Source of the DNA: Heterodera schachtii
Lineage: Eukaryota; Nematoda; Chromadorea; Rhabditida; Heteroderidae
Direction: 5' to 3'
Length of the DNA: 64,000 nt
NCBI GenBank assembly: GCA_023374025.1
Contig: SIJG01000039.1
Coordinates: forward strand, 455,696-519,695
Shown here: one piece after another, positions 38,001-50,800 of the stretch
Numbering within the stretch: position 1 is the first letter of the stretch
Layout: every line of letters starts with the position of its first letter
Translations under genes and position numbers: made by a program
The notes under the pieces: generated by a model
What the model was told of the DNA's origin: nothing
The model's input: only the letters and a program-made list of their open reading frames with translations
The model's database searches: none

Positions 38001-39414
38001 TATAGAAATTATATAAGAAAAAAATAGATTTGGATAATCCTACTGCTGATCAATTATTTTTTAAATAGTTGCGTCATTATTAATAATTATATAGAAATTA
38101 TATAAGAAAAAAATAGATTTGGATAATCCTACTGCTGATCAATTATTTTTTAAATAATTGTGTCATTATTAATAATTATATAGAAATTATATAAGAAAAA
38201 AATAGATTTGGATAATCCTACTGCTGATCAATTATTTTTTAAATAATTGCGTCATTATTAATAATTATATAGAAATTATATAAGAAAAAAATAGATTTGG
38301 ATAATCCTACTGCTGATCAATTATTTTTTAAATAGTTGCGTCATTATTAATAATTATATAGAAATTATATAAGAAAAAAATAGATTTGGATAATCCTACT
38401 GCTGATCAATTATTTTTTAAATAATTGTGTCATTATTAATAATTATATAGAAATTATATAAGAAAAAAATAGATTTGGATAATCCTACTGCTGATCAATT
38501 ATTTTTTAAATAATTGCGTCATTATTAATAATTATATAGAAATTATATAAGAAAAAAATAGATTTGGATAATCCTACTGCTGATCAATTATTTTTTAAAT
38601 AGTTGCGTCATTATTAATAATTATATAGAAATTATATAAGAAAAAAATAGATTTGGATAATCCTACTGCTGATCAATTATTTTTTAAATAATTGTGTCAT
38701 TATTAATAATTATATAGAAATTATATAAGAAAAAAATAGATTTGGATAATCCTACTGCTGATCAATTATTTTTTAAATAATTGCGTCATTATTAATAATT
38801 ATATAGAAATTATATAAGAAAAAAATAGATTTGGATAATCCTACTGCTGATCAATTATTTTTTAAATAGTTACGTCATTATTAATAATTATATAGAAATT
38901 ATATAAGAAAAAAATAGATTTGGATAATCCTACTGCTGATCAATTATTTTTTAAATAATTGAGTCATTATTAATAATTATATAAAAATTATATAAGAAAA
39001 AATAGATTTGGATAATCCTACTGCTGATCAATTATTTTTTAAATAATTGAGTCATTATTAATAATTATATAGAAATTATATAAGAAAAAAATAGATTTGG
39101 ATAATCCTACTGCTGATCAATTATTTTTTAAATAATTGCGTCATTATTAATAATTATATAGAAATTATATAAGAAAAAAATAGATTTGGATAATCCTACT
39201 GCTGATCAATTATTTTTTAAATAGTTGCGTCATTATTAATAATTATATAGAAATTATATAAGAAAAAAATAGATTTGGATAATCCTACTGCTGATCAATT
39301 ATTTTTTAAATAATTGAGTCATTATTAATAATTATATAAAAATTATATAAGAAAAAATAGATTTGGATAATCCTACTGCTGCTCAATTATTTTTTAAATA
39401 ATTGCGTCATTATG
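35096..39414. repeat. 89-bp satellite array, about 48 units
   Basis: Head-to-tail units of 87-89 bp, each with GATAATCCTACTGCTGATCA, an AATTATTTTTTAAATAATT palindrome, TGCGTCATTATTAATAATTA and an A run before the next unit. Length changes come from the A run and a TATAAAAATTATA variant. The site AATA(A/G)TTG(C/T/A)G varies between units in an ordered way. The last unit breaks off into GCGTCATTATGAATAAATAA at about 39414. The array has no coding capacity. The function is unknown; a centromeric or heterochromatic role is possible but there is no direct sign. Confidence 0.97.
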
Positions 39415-39742
39415 AATAAATAAAAAAATTATATAAGTTTTACTTACAAAAAATGAATGATCAACAATAATTTCTTAAGGTTAATAATAAATTAAAAGAT
39501 AATTCATTAGGCTATTTAACAGTGTTTTTGGTCGTATGGAATAAAATTAATATAATTTGAAAAATATTCTATTTAAATTAAAAAAAAGTACAATAGCGTA
39601 AAATGAAAACAGCGAAATTTAAACCTGCATGGGTTATTCTCACAACGAAAAAAAATTAAGAATAAATAAAATTTTAAAACATTTAAACCTGAAAATAATC
39701 ATTTTTAATTTGTTTTTATTTTAATTTATATAATTCAATACT
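39415..39742. other. A+T-rich sequence, no gene seen
   Basis: Nothing identifiable between the satellite and the inverted repeat. Confidence 0.6.
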
Positions 39743-41172
39743 TGTAAATAAAAAATTAATAAGGATAAAGCAGCGACATTTATTTTTTATATATTTTTCT
39801 AAAACAATTTTTAGCTTTTGTTTCGATCGACCTTTAAAATTTCTTTAAAATATAATTTATTTTATTGAAATTTGTTTATTTATTCTTTTAATTTACTCAA
39901 TTGATATCTTATATAAATAAATTATGCTTATTGTAGTAAATTAATTTTGTTTTAATTTATTATCAATTTTCCAGCTATAATTGGAGCCTGTCAGGGGTCG
40001 GGCACCTCTGTCGGAGGGCCCTCAGTCTTTTCCCGACCCCTGTCGATGGCCTACCCAAGTTAAGCTCGCCGGTACCAGCGGCTTTTTTGTACGTTCGATG
40101 AGCTCTACAAAATAGTATCAACGGTGTACGGCTGTGTCTACTACAAATGGAGAAAATTGGCGAGAAGTGATGTGAAAAATTGAAAAATTATTGAAAATGA
40201 CTTGCGTCCCGTCGTTCATTAGGGTTAACCGGACGGCACAGTGATTTTGTGAATTGAATAATTAAATTTATTATTTAATTTTATCAATCACTGAGTTTTT
40301 TGTGGATCGCCCACACTGAGTTTTTTTGGAATGCCTTCAATGCGCTCGATTTTGATTTTGATTTCCTCGATTGTGTTGCTTGGAAGAAGATCACTGAGTG
40401 TGAGTGTTTTGCCTGTCATCATTTTTACAAAGATTTTAAATACATGCCGTTTTGTGCATGGAAAAGCTAAAAAGCAATTAACAAAAATTATAATGACGAG
40501 GGATGGGAATTTAAGTGACTTTTTTCTGATAACTCGAAAGGGATATTGTAAATGCCCTTTTTTTGAAACTCTATTGAAATTGAGCGTTTTATAAAATGGA
40601 ATTCTATAATTGTTTAAAATATATTTTTTTAACTTTTGGCTAATTTTTCATAATTCCACCACTGCTGAATCTGAATCTTCACTAATATATTTATCAACTG
40701 ATTGGTTTTCAGCGATTTTTTTGGAAAAATTCTGAAAAAAACCTAAAAAAATCGCTCAGAAGTTTTTCAAAAAATTCTTTCTTGGAATTTTCTTACTATG
40801 AAAAAGAGTTTTTTTTATTAAATGATTTTTGTGCTAATTTTCCTGGTTTCAAAACTCTCTATTCCTATAGAGAAATCAATCTCTTAACAAAAATAATTAT
40901 TTATAATTTATATACATATATATTCGTATTAAATAGAGATAGGTAAATAAATTTTTCATAATTGAACAAAATTAATTTACTACAATAAGCATAATTTATT
41001 TATATAAGATATCAAATGAATAAATTAAAAGAATAAATAACAAATTTCAATAAAATAAATTATATTTTAAAGAAATTTTAAAGGTCGATCGAAACAAAAG
41101 CTAAAAATTGTTATAGAAAAATATATAAAAAATAAATGTCGCTGCTTTATCCTTATTAATTTTTTATTTACA
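39743..41172. repeat. 209-bp inverted repeats around a GC-richer relic
   Basis: Positions 39743-39951 and 40965-41172 are inverted copies with only a few differences, for example TAAGGATAAAGCAGCGACAT against its complement and CGATCGACC against GGTCGATCG. The 1.0-kb interior holds a relic of the 1112-1712 fold-back family (39985-40330) and an A+T-rich remainder (40331-40964) with no supported gene; the ORF 40331-40594 starts inside the relic. The structure could be a transposon with long inverted ends or an inverted duplication around the relic. No transposase and no clear target duplication are seen. Confidence 0.85.
39985..40330 (+). mobile_element. Relic of the fold-back family of 1112-1712
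   Basis: Part of the left arm (GGTCGGGCACCTCTGTCGGAG..., about 39995-40045) and the centre (GGTACCAGCGGCTTTTTTGTA to TTGGCGAGAAGTGATG, about 40070-40172) match. The inner right arm is lost and replaced by other sequence. The outer terminus, an inverted match to 1087-1133, is kept at 40283-40330. The plus-strand frame FDELYKIVS...WRKLARSDVK is open across the centre and then stops. Confidence 0.75.
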
Positions 41173-41257
41173 ATAATAATAATAATCGAATATAAAGTAA
41201 TTGCTAATGGATTAATTATTATTTATCCTTAAATTAATACAATATATTTAAAAAACC

Positions 41258-42388
41258 TTTTAAAATCCCCCCGTCTCACCCCTTTTCACTAACACATTTT
41301 CTCTGCACTTACCGTCCAATTTTGGATTTTCCTTTTTTCAATTAATTGATTTCTCATTCATTTCTTTGTACTTTTTGCCTTCCTAAAGCATTTTCTATTG
41401 CCTTAAAAATCCGCCCGTCTCACCCCTTTTCACTAACACATTTTCTCTGCACTTACCGTCCAATTTTAGATTTTCCGTTTTGAATTTAATTGATTTCTCA
41501 TTCATTTCTCTGTACTTTTTGCCTCCCCTAAAACATTTATCCCCCCGTCTTACCCTTCTCCCTAACACATTTTCTCTGCACTTACCGTCCAATTTTAGAT
41601 TTTCCGTTTTGAATTTAATTGATTTCTCATTCATTTCTCTGTACTTTTTGCCTCCCCTAAAACATTTATCCCCCCGTCTTACCCTTCTCCCTAACACATT
41701 TTCTCTGCACTTACCGTCCAATTTTGGATTTTCCGATATCATTTAATTGATTTCTCATTCATTTCATTGTATTTTTTGCCTCACCTAAAACATTTTCAAT
41801 TGCCTTAAAAACCCACCGTCTTACCCTTTTCCCCTAACACATTTTCTCTGCACTTACCGTCCAATTTTGGATTTTCCGATATCATTTAATTGATTTCTCA
41901 TTCATTTCATTGTATTTTTTGCCTCACCTAAAACATTTTCAATTGCCTTAAAAACCCCCCGTCTTACCCTTTTCCCCTAACACATTTTCTCTGCACTTAC
42001 CGTCCAATTTTGGATTTTCCGATATCATTTAATTGATTTCTCATTCATTTCATTGTATTTTTTGCCTCACCTAAAACATTTTCAATTGCCTTAAAAACCC
42101 CCCGTCTTACCCTTTTCCCCTAACACATTTTCTCTGCACTTACCGTCCAATTTTGGATTTTCCGATATCATTTAATTGATTTCTCATTCATTTCATTGTA
42201 TTTTTTGCCTCACCTAAAACATTTTCAATTGCCTTAAAAACCCCCCGTCTTACCCTTTTCCCCTAACACATTTTCTCTGCACTTACCGTCCAATTTTGGA
42301 TTTTCCGATATCATTTAATTGATTTCTCATTCATTTCATTGTATTTTTTGCCTCACCTAAAACATTTTCAATTGCCTTAAAAACCCCC
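41258..42388 (-). repeat. Eight-unit array of exon-plus-intron-like repeats
   Basis: Eight head-to-tail units of 129 or 143-144 bp. On the minus strand each unit has an acceptor-like ATGTTTTAG, about 70 bp containing GAAATGAATGAGAAATCAAT and AAATTGGACG, then a perfect donor GTAAGTGCAG and a 58-73 bp intron-like remainder. Intron-like lengths match real introns of this window. The 129-bp units (about 41450-41707) leave a minus-strand frame open (GGKKYREMNEKSIKFKTEN...); the 143-bp units have an in-frame TGA. Exon lengths of 70-71 nt would shift the frame with each unit, so translation of the whole array is unlikely. The plus-strand ORF 41480-41746 is a shadow. Confidence 0.8.
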
Positions 42389-42565
42389 CGATGCATGATT
42401 CCATAAAGATTTTCCCTTTTTTATATTTATTTTTGCCAATATTACGCGCAAACGTAGTGCTGCATCGCTTTGTGAATTTAATTCCGTGCTTCCCCCCTTT
42501 TGGCGATTTGTATGTGCACAAATCGCAGTGAGCGTCGTCGTTATCGTCGCTATTCGGAGTACCAT
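42377..42565 (-). CDS. Short ORF or first exon upstream of the exon-like array
   Basis: A 62-codon minus-strand frame starting at ATG 42565. Its composition is clearly less A+T-rich than the flanks. Residues 1-17 (MVLRIATITTTLTAICA) could be a weak signal peptide ending at AICA-H, followed by a hydrophilic stretch (NRQKGGSTELNSQ, LRLRVILAKIN). It runs straight into the repeat array, sharing its GGGGGGTTTTTAAGGC text at the end, where the frame stops. A first exon spliced to array exons is a reasonable guess. I do not recognise the product. Confidence 0.4.
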   Translation of the reverse strand: MVLRIATITTTLTAICAHTNRQKGGSTELNSQSDAALRLRVILAKINIKKGKSLWNHASGGF

Positions 42566-42589
42566 TATTTTAATTTTCTATATTATATC

Positions 42590-45500
42590 AACAACAAAAC
42601 ATTAAAATTTTTATATCGGCTTCTATCGGCATCGGTAGCGTGTTGAAATGAAAAAATAAATGCAAATTTAGTAAATATAATACCAAATAAAAAAACTTAA
42701 TAATGAAATATTAATAGCAATATTAAAACAGTCAATAAATCTGTTTTAATTATTTAAATCTGTAAATAATTAATTAAGTGTTTTTATAAATAAAAATTGA
42801 AAACCCAAAATTATATTAGAAATGAATTAAATAATATTTGTAACAAATTTAATAGTATAGAAAAACATTGAGAATAAAACTTAAATTTCTAATACAAAGG
42901 AATAAAAAATGATTTTTATTAAAATAAATTTAAACATAACTCAATAAAAATTTTCAAACAAAAGAGATTTAATTATTTAAAATTAAATAATGTCGTAAAA
43001 GATAAAAATTGCTTAAATTTACAAAAGATTATATTTTATGTCATTTTATAATAGAAAATATTTGTTAATTATCTAAAATGCCGCAATTATAAATAAAAAA
43101 ATATAGGCCAAAAAGCTACATATTTAAAAAAGCATTCAATTTAAAAATATATAAATAAATTATAAAAATAAATATAATCCAGTTACAACCAATTTAATAA
43201 ATGAATAAAAACATATAAGCCATAAATAACGGATACTCACACCATGAGAATAACCAGCTTAAAATTCCAATAAGTACTAAATAATATTCAAAATGATAAT
43301 TTATCTTTAATATTTAAGTATACATAAGTTTATATGTTATCTAAATAATTTTTAGTAAAACCATTATACAATTATTTAAAGGTCGGGACAGCGAAAACAT
43401 AATGTGGGCTTTAATTTATATTTAAAAAATAGATCAGTTCTTTATGTAATAATAAAATTTAATACTTTTCAAAAGGATTAAATTTTAATTCTATTTTATT
43501 TATTTAAGTAAATTACAAAAAAAAATTTACAAACCGAAAAGCCCAATAAATCACTTGTTATGGTGCATTAACATTTTTGACAAAATTGTTAGATAAAAAA
43601 TTTGATAAAAAAGGACAAAACTTATTAAAATATCACTTAAACAAATAATAAATTTAAAAAAATTATATCAAAATTAGCATAAACATGAATTACAAATTAA
43701 TAAGAAGCAAAATTTAAAGACATATTTATTCTGATTACATTTAAACAAATAAGCATAATAAATGAATCAAAATACCATTAAAATACAATTGATGAGGTTC
43801 CCTCACATTGTTCAACATTCCAGAAGTTTGTCTGCTTGAATAAACAAATTCTAATTTCAGACAATAAATTAATTCCAAAAAGCATTTTACAGTTAAATAA
43901 TTAATAATATTTAAATAGTTAAAATGTAATTTTCTTACAAATCTTATTATTTTTGATAAAAAATATAAATTAATTAATGAATTAAAATAAAATTTAAAAA
44001 TAAAAAAACAAAAAATAGGGCGGATTCGCCTATCAGGCCAAACAGTGTTGAATTTATGCCAAGATGTAAAATTAACTATTAATACAAATGAATTTTTAAC
44101 CGCTAAAATAAGCGACGAAAAAAATGAATAATAATATGAAGTTTACTTACAATATCAAGTAAATTTGTAATTTCTTAAAAATTTTTTTATTTAAAATATC
44201 AAAAAAAGAAAAATTAAAAAAAACGAACACAAAAATAAAAAAGTAAAAATAATTTAAAATAATTTGCAAAAGCATTATCGATGTTTATTTCTATTATTAT
44301 GTCAGTATTTCTTTTATTGTTTTTTGATTTCTTTAATTGAAAATTTTATTGATTCCTCGTTTTTGAAATTTTTTAAATAAATTTTATTATACATATAATT
44401 GTTAGATTTTTAAAAGCAAAAGTTTATTAGTTCTCTTGCTAATTTTGACAACATTGCGAATAAAAGAGCAAAAAAATTGTTGACGATATTAAATTTATAT
44501 TATTATGAAATTATTCTTATCGGTTAATATTATTATTGGAATTTTAACTTCTTTTGCTGGTTATTCTCATGGTGTTTTATCAGCTTCGGAGTATCCGTTA
44601 CTTATGGCTTATATGTTTTTATTCATTTATTAAATTGGTTATTACTGGATTATATTTATTTTTATAATTTATTTATATATTTTTAAACACATCGTTTTAT
44701 TACTATAACCAAAAATGATCATAAGGATAAATTTTGCAGCCAAATTTCATTTTCTTGGATTTGAAAAATTGGTATTTTGATTACTTTTTACATATGTAGC
44801 TTTTTGGCATATATTTTTTTTATTTATAATTGCGGCATTTTAAATAATTAACAAATATTTTCTATTATTAAAATGACATAAAATATAATCTCTTCGAACT
44901 TAAAGAATAAAATTTTTGTAAATAATTATCAAAAGATTTAATGAAGCATTAAACAAAAAAAATAATAAAATAAAATTTTATTTGGTCGTTAAACTATTTT
45001 ATTCAACAATAAAACAAATGAATATATGAAAATATTAATTAATTTAGCAATTAATAAAAATAATAATGTAATAAATTCATTTAATTCTTCTGGTATAATT
45101 TGTGTTACTTATTTTGGTGTTGGCGCAAAAATTAAAATATTACTAATAAAATTTGAAAATCAATATGATTTATGAATTTTTTGAAAAGCATTTCTTAATT
45201 TCACATTTTTTTGTTTATTTATTCATTAAAACGCATTAAGCTATGATCTTAAAATTTAGTTATTAAATTATTATATAAATTTTATTCAAATATTTCTATT
45301 TCTTTAAAAATATTCAAAATGCTAAATATTAAATACTATCTATTTATAATATGAAAAATAATTGTTTATTAAAAAATAAAAAATATAAGAAATAATATAT
45401 AAATTATTACAGTAAATAATAAAAGTATAAGTTACATAAATTTCACCGCTTCGACTGCTTCCCATGGAAAAAATTTATTATTTATTAAATAATTTTAATA

Positions 45501-47108
45501 TTTAAAAAAAAATTTTCTATTCATATAAAATTTTGTTATTAATTTTAACAAATAATATTGATATAAGAACAGCTAAAAATTAGCTAAAAAATTTGGATTT
45601 AAACAATAAAAATAAATTGTAGTATTTAATTTTATATTCAAATTAAAAATGATTCTAAAGCTTAGATTCTGAAACTAAATTTATGTATATCATGGTTTTT
45701 GTTTCCTCTAAATTACAATTTTTTAAATAATTTTTCATTTAAATAATTAGTTATTTTATTATTTTTTCGCATTTATAATTGAGAATTCAAATTTTTATTT
45801 AAATTTTGTATTTTTACTCATGGTTTAATATAATAGATTTATTAGAAAAATAAAAATTTATTTATATAAACTAAAAGAAAGAAACTTGTTTTGTTCTTTA
45901 ATTAAAAATTAAATTGCGCTTTTGTCAACCATAAAATAATTTATCTTGGCGAGTTAATTTTTTAATTATGACTTTAAAATGGAAAATAAACTAATGAAAA
46001 ATAATAAAATGTACCAACAAGCAGAATAGAAACTCTCAGCAGTCAACAAGGGAATATTAATGAAAAAATAAAAAGTAAATATAAAGATTTATTCAACATT
46101 AAGAAATTTAATAAACAAAAAATGAACATTAATAATTATATATTTTTATATTGAAAAAATAATTAATGATTAATAGTAATTGATAAAAATAGACCTTTTT
46201 GACTTTTTCCGAAAAATTCAGACCGAAAAAAATATTCTGAAAATCATAATAAATCATAATTTTTGATGTTTTTCGCCAAATGGTTGATCAGCACTTAAAA
46301 CTATCCTCAAAAGTGCTGTCTTTTGTTTTGGTCATGACATTTTTATGGGGTATCGTTGAACATTTTTGCGTTTTGCAAACTCCTCATTTAATAATGGAGA
46401 AAATGGAATTATCTTTATGGAATCAAAATTTTATTATACTTTATTAGCGAATTTAATAGCAGAGCATGATTAATTAATGCTAATTTTCTATTTATTTTCT
46501 TCTAATTTAATATTTTTATCTATGAAAAATTCATTATGGTTTATGCAAAAACATATGATTTTTGCGCTTATTCTTCACATAGATTTTATTTTATTGTATT
46601 TTATTTCATTATAATTTTTTCTGTGATTTAAAAAATAAAATAAATGATAATATTTTTTAACTAATTTATATTATAGTACTAATTCATAATCTTTCAAAGG
46701 AGTAATTAAACTTGATTAAACCTTTCATTCTTATGTAATTTGTTAAAACAAATAAATATTTTAGTTATGTACTCCGCTTCAAAGGTAGATTGAATTTGAA
46801 GTCATTTAATTCATGTCTTATTAAAAAAAATTTATTAAATAACTACAATATAACTTTTATAAAAAAAATAATTGAAGAATATTCTTTTTATTAAAAATAT
46901 AAATAATTTTATATTAAATTTAATTGTATTATTTCTTTAAATTTTCTTTTTAGCACTATTCAATTTGTTTATGTTATTATTGTTTATGTTTACCTAATTA
47001 ATCAGATATGTAACTTTAAAGGCTTAATGGATTTATAATAATTTAAGAATTGACATTAATTGAAATTAAGTTAAAAACATATAGCTGAAAAAAATTAACG
47101 GACCAAAT
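42590..47108. other. A+T-rich region, no gene seen, contains an inverted repeat
   Basis: A small GC-richer spot at 42617-42650 (ATCGGCTTCTATCGGCATCG) lies just upstream of the minus-strand ORF at 42565 and may belong to its promoter. Otherwise only A+T-rich sequence and the inverted repeat 43021/44893 are seen. Confidence 0.5.
43021..44893. repeat. Diverged inverted repeat, arms about 250 and 360 bp
   Basis: Positions 43021-43272 match the complement of 44532-44893: GAATAACCAGC/GCTGGTTATTC, AACGGATACTCACACCATGA against its complement, AAAAAGCTACAT/ATGTAGCTTTTT, and TATATTTTATGTCATTTTAT. The right arm carries two insertions: about 14 bp near 44580 and about 100 bp at 44692-44790. The 1.26-kb loop has no gene. 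It could be an old element with long inverted ends or a foldback duplication. Confidence 0.8.
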
Positions 47109-47400
47109 TAGAGATCGGACCGGTCGGTTTTTTTTTCGGTTTTTTTCGGTATTTTTCGATTTTCGGTTTCGGTTTTTAACCGAAAAAAACCGACCGAGAA
47201 ATTTTTGAGTTTTTCGGTTTCGGTTTTTTTCGGTTTTTTAACCGAAACCGTTCGACCGAAATATTTAAAAAACCGAAACAATCGACCGACTTTTTTGATA
47301 AATCAGTTGGCCATTTTTTTAACAAAATTCATTAAAAATTCTTAAAATTTTCCTCCGGCGGCGCTTATCGGCACCGCCGACCCCCCAAAAAGCTATCTTT
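47109..47400 (-). mobile_element. Partial copy of the CGGTTT-rich hAT-like family, reversed
   Basis: TAGAGATCGGACCGGTCGG at 47109 is the complement of the right end of the element at 23896-25464. It is followed by the CGGTTT/AACCGA array and then, at 47355, by the GC-rich hairpin. The other end is absent. Confidence 0.8.
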
Positions 47401-47477
47401 TTTCATTAAAAATTCTTAAAATTTTCCTCCGGCGGCGCTTATCGGCACCGCCGACCATCCAAAAAGCTATCTTTTCT
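47330..47477 (-). repeat. 74-bp tandem duplication containing the GC-rich hairpin (copies 3 and 4)
   Basis: Units at 47330-47403 and 47404-47477 both contain TTCCTCCGGCGGCGCTTATC. The minus-strand hairpins (47355-47379 and 47429-47453) read CGGCGGTGC, loop CGATAA, GCGCCGCCG. Confidence 0.9.
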
Positions 47478-47487
47478 TAAAAAATTT

Positions 47488-47845
47488 ACAATTTTATAAA
47501 TTTATAAAATACAAATCACAATGATCTTTTAAATTTTATATTTTATTAAATAATATTTTATTTTGTTACAATTTTATAAATTTATAAAATACAAATCACA
47601 ATGATCATTTAAATATTATATTTTATTAAATAATATTTTATTTTGTTACAATTACAAATCACAATGATCTTTTAAATTTTATATTTTATTAAATAATATT
47701 TTATTTTGTTACAATTTTATAAATTTATAAAATACAAATCACAATGATCATTTAAATATTATATTTTATTAAATAATATTTTATTTTGTTACAATTTTAT
47801 AAATTTATAAAATACAAATCACAATGATCATTTAAACTACATTTT
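47488..47845. repeat. 80-bp minisatellite, about 4.5 units
   Basis: Units start at 47488, 47568, 47648 (63 bp, lacking 17 bp), 47711 and 47791 (partial). Each holds ACAAATCACAATGATC and TTATTAAATAATATTTTATT. Confidence 0.95.
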
Positions 47846-50800
47846 ATTTTTTTTCTTCATCTTTTCAGAATATCATTGAAGAAATAGTAAAATAAACAAA
47901 TATTTTATAGTTTTATATTTCATCATTTTATTATTAAAGGTATTCATTATATATTGAAACGAAATAATTTTAATTGATATTATTTCTTAAGATATCATAA
48001 ATAAATGATAAAATAGCCATTTTAGCAAAAAGAATTCAAAAAAATTATATAATCTAGTCAAAAGAAATAAAATAAATGAATCATCATTATCTGAAGGCAA
48101 TATAATTACTAATAAAAATAAGCAAATTATCAAAAATAAAATGTTAACAAAAAATATATTTAAAAATTAAATAAAAATAATAATAAATTTAGCTGATCAG
48201 GAAAGCAATTTATTTGATTTAAACGCTATTTTTTGAATTTTTTCTTTTCTTCATCCGTACTTTTATATGTAAAAATAAAATAAATTTAAAAATTGTGTAT
48301 TTCAACCATTATTGTTTTTCGATTCAATTAATATATTAATTAATTTATTATTCTTTTATCAAATAGATTCATAGTAGTATTTAAAATTTTTATTATTGAA
48401 GTTCAAAAATTATAATAATTAAATATTTTGGCGATTTAAAAAAAATTGATTTTTTACAAAAACAGCTTTTTTGGCACCCATTTAATAGTAAAGACAAGAA
48501 AATTAAGTCTTCTGTCATTAAAAATTAAACGATCAATTATAATGTAGTTTCAAAATTGAATGTAAAATTACGGGATGCTGAGATGAATATCTGTTTTTTT
48601 TAATTGAAACATTGTCTCTTTTTTTTATCATACAAGATTCGACAACTTTAATGATATTGAGTGAAATAATTCATTAAAATTATTGTTATATAAATTATTT
48701 TCGCTTATCATATTTACCGATTTGACAATTTTTATTGTTAATTTAAGTAAAAAAAAATAAACATGATTTATTAGGATATAAATATAAATATTTTTCATGA
48801 TTTTTTTTCATTGCATAAAAAAAATAATTTAAAAACGGTTTTGAAATTCTTTTTATATTATATGTTTTTAGCATCATTTTAATTTTAATTTTATTCGTCT
48901 CCAAATGACTAAATTAAAAACATTATATATTTTTTTGGTAATTTATTTCCGATGTAAATAGAAATTTTGTTCTTATAAAAAATTTTTTGAAATATCATAC
49001 AAGTTTACATAAAATAATTTTCGACCTTTAAAATATTAATATTATTAGAGAACCATATTTTGATTTTTTTTTTCCTTTATTTACTAAATTTTTCAGATAG
49101 TTTTTCATTTCAAGGCTATTAAAAAATGTATGCAATTGTTTTGAAAATAACCCAATTACCTGTGTTTTTAGCTATTTTTATTCCGTTAGTTTATTTAATT
49201 TAATTTTACTTCATATTCGGAATTTTTTTTTCGTCATATTATTTCAGTTTTCTTTTTACAGTTTATATATGCGAAATATTCTCAAATAATAAATACACAT
49301 ATAAAAATAAAAACACATAATAATAAATAACAATAGAGTATTAAAAAAAATTAAGAATCGTAAATATATGATAATTTTATGCTTTTAATTTATTCTATCA
49401 AATATTTTTAATTTAATTTAATTGTTTTCTTTCATAACCATTCTTTTTGTGAAATGTTTTATATAGAAGCTCCAAATTTAACGCAATTTTATCTAATATA
49501 TTTGCGTTCACGACGGGTTATTTTTTTAAAGTTATCCTGTCTGAAGATGGGTGCTCAAAAGTGCCAAGATTCAGCACCTACTTTGTACAACATTGTTCTG
49601 AAAGGACCTAATAAAATGAAATTGATGTTTTCATGGGCAAACCAAACCCGGAGAATCCGAATATCGCCTCAGATTTAGTCAGTTGCTGTTCTATGACCCT
49701 GTACTGCTTCAACTTCTTTTTAATTTTGTTTAAAATATGTAAAGGTTAAACTTTCATTAGGAAAATAATTTATATTTTATTACTTTAAATACCGATTTAT
49801 TTAAAAGAATAATTATGTCTAAAACTCTTCTGAAATAAGGTTTTATCATTATGAAAATTATTTTTTTAGATTGATTTATTTAAAAATATTATTTGGCAAT
49901 TTCTTGATTTAAATATGGAAAATAATAAATATGATTAAAGTTTCTTCACAATTTAAAAAAATACATTTTTATTAAATTAATTCGTCGAGGCAGACAGACT
50001 AGCGGTACGGCTAAGTCGGGCTGTTCTTTTTTTTTCTTCTTGTTTAATATAAATAATTCATTTAATTAATATATCTGCTAAAAACTAATTTTATAAATTT
50101 ATCATCACCTGATAATTTTTAATTATCAATTTATTTAACTTTTATAATTATGAATTAGTCAAAGAAAATTGTTATATTTGTTCGATTTTATACTTTCTGA
50201 AACAAAACATATAATTGCTTATGAATTTTTTGAGGAATAGAAAACTTATAATAATTATATTTATTTTCTTGGTCTTTCTTTCTCACTTAAAATAAATAAA
50301 ATTGAACATATATTTGTTTTATTTGTGTTTAAAGACATTATGTTGAAATATGTCCGCCTGGTGGGAAATAATTAATAAAATAAAATTGTGTTAAATTTCA
50401 AAAAATATTTTTATAAGCTGAATAAAATAAAATATCACTTATTTAATGAAAACAATAATTAAGATTTAACTGATGAATTTAATAAATAATTTTGAATTGT
50501 TTTTTTCGTAATTTAAAAAACAACATTTTTTTAAATTTCATATTTTTCCAACCCAACATGATTTAATAAATAAAATTTAATAAAAAAACCAAATTGTTTA
50601 ATTCTATTGTTAATATTTTTTATATTTAGCCTCAAAATAAAAAGTGTTTTTTTAAATTGATTTTAATGATTTTTAGATAATAATTAGTTTAGCAATGACT
50701 TCTTTTTTTATTTTTTAAAATTATGTTTCGCATTTAATACCATCGACTAATTTATATATTACATTAATTTGAATAATTTATTGATTATTATTTTTTCAAT

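Noticed and set aside
35096..39414. Satellite as a CRISPR-like array
   Set aside because: There are no unique spacers: the whole 89-bp unit is repeated, in a eukaryotic context.
41480..41746. 88-codon plus-strand ORF in the 41-kb array
   Set aside because: The frame is open only because the unit is 129 bp here; splice-like signals and the adjoining ORF favour the minus strand.
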